A DNA stretch of 64,000 bases, taken from Verrucomicrobiaceae bacterium UBA1938 (GTDB taxonomy: Bacteria > Verrucomicrobiota > Verrucomicrobiia > Verrucomicrobiales > Verrucomicrobiaceae). The stretch covers positions 435,904 to 499,903 of the forward strand of contig DDFC01000032.1 of NCBI GenBank assembly GCA_002336895.1, given 5' to 3'. The notes under the pieces are model-generated. The model was given only the letters and a program-made list of their open reading frames with translations. It was not told the DNA's origin and made no database searches. Positions within the stretch are counted from its first letter, which is position 1, and the number at the start of each line of letters is the position of its first letter. The position numbers and the translations under genes are program-made. Positions 63,854-64,000 of this stretch are shown here, piece after piece.

Positions 63854-64000
63854 ATGAGGACATTTGTTCATTGGCTGGTCTGCGTCATCGCGTGTTTTGT
63901 CAGCACGCAACTGAGAGGTGTGGAGCTGACAGGCGAGCCTGAGATTGCCGTGACGACGAGCACGGCGAAAATCAAATGGGGGACGGATGTGGCCTGCGGC
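63854..64000 (+). CDS. Secreted protein, partial at right edge (possible fibronectin type III start)
   Basis: The first 49 codons of a gene cut by the window end. The signal peptide is MRTFVHWLVCVIACFVSTQL, after which VELTGEPEIAVTTSTAKIKW reads like the first strands of a fibronectin type III domain, as in PVC purple-acid-phosphatase-like or surface proteins. A family cannot be fixed from this length. No obvious Shine-Dalgarno sequence precedes the ATG; AGTGTAGTCGCCGTAGG lies 24-40 bases upstream. Confidence 0.55.
   Translation, partial: MRTFVHWLVCVIACFVSTQLRGVELTGEPEIAVTTSTAKIKWGTDVACG

Overview
The window reads as chromosomal DNA of a GC-rich member of the PVC superphylum, most likely Verrucomicrobia of the Prosthecobacter/Verrucomicrobium kind. 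The case rests on families largely confined to that group: five DUF1501 proteins, four PSCyt2/PSD1 (DUF1549/DUF1553) proteins, a DUF1592/DUF1552 pair and a Pirellula/Verrucomicrobium-type heme-binding dehydrogenase. Ordinary housekeeping genes lie between them (rpsT, gltB/gltD, putA, tdh/kbl, galE). No tRNA, rRNA, CRISPR array, transposase or phage gene was seen.

Layout. From 1 to about 33.6 kb every gene lies on the minus strand. Read in the direction of transcription, 14.8 to 0 kb starts with an ECF sigma factor, a 92-aa single-pass membrane protein and a Spy/CnrX-like periplasmic sensor. These are joined by 4-base start/stop overlaps to an EF-hand PSD1 cytochrome. Then come DUF1501, a FadR-type GntR regulator, a second PSD1/DUF1501 pair, DUF1592, DUF1552 and a GMC oxidoreductase that runs off the left edge. 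This 11-gene cassette is the best candidate for an undescribed system: a regulated, exported multi-heme oxidation apparatus of unknown substrate. From 14.9 to 21.3 kb lie a two-enzyme SGNH plus alpha/beta hydrolase fusion, a lone DUF1501, a beta-propeller, a TRIC-like channel, a phosphodiesterase and a MarC protein. From 21.4 to 29.6 kb is an amino-acid catabolism block: putA, kbl, a Gfo/Idh/MocA protein, a LysR regulator and tdh. Threonine goes through Tdh and Kbl to glycine and acetyl-CoA, and proline through PutA to glutamate. The promoters of tdh and kbl share a 34-base sequence. A further PSD1/DUF1501 pair fills 29.7-33.6 kb.

From 33.7 to 51.7 kb orientation is mixed: small membrane and GDSL proteins, a sugar isomerase facing a PmoA-like protein, a SufE-like protein, rpsT with a clear terminator, an aldo/keto reductase, a YycJ-like metallo-hydrolase, gltB/gltD with a possible sigma-54 promoter, a large S8 protease with P domain, and an M20 peptidase. 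From about 51-53 kb to 62.7 kb the plus strand changes from C-rich to G-rich whichever strand is coding. The long non-coding spacers of this stretch carry dispersed hairpins and a stop-codon-linked tandem repeat. The genes here are a diheme cytochrome c, an orphan, a DUF1501/PSD1 pair split by 0.8 kb, two multi-pass membrane proteins and the PVC heme dehydrogenase. galE and a truncated secreted protein end the window.

All calls come from reading the sequence and family knowledge; no database search was run.
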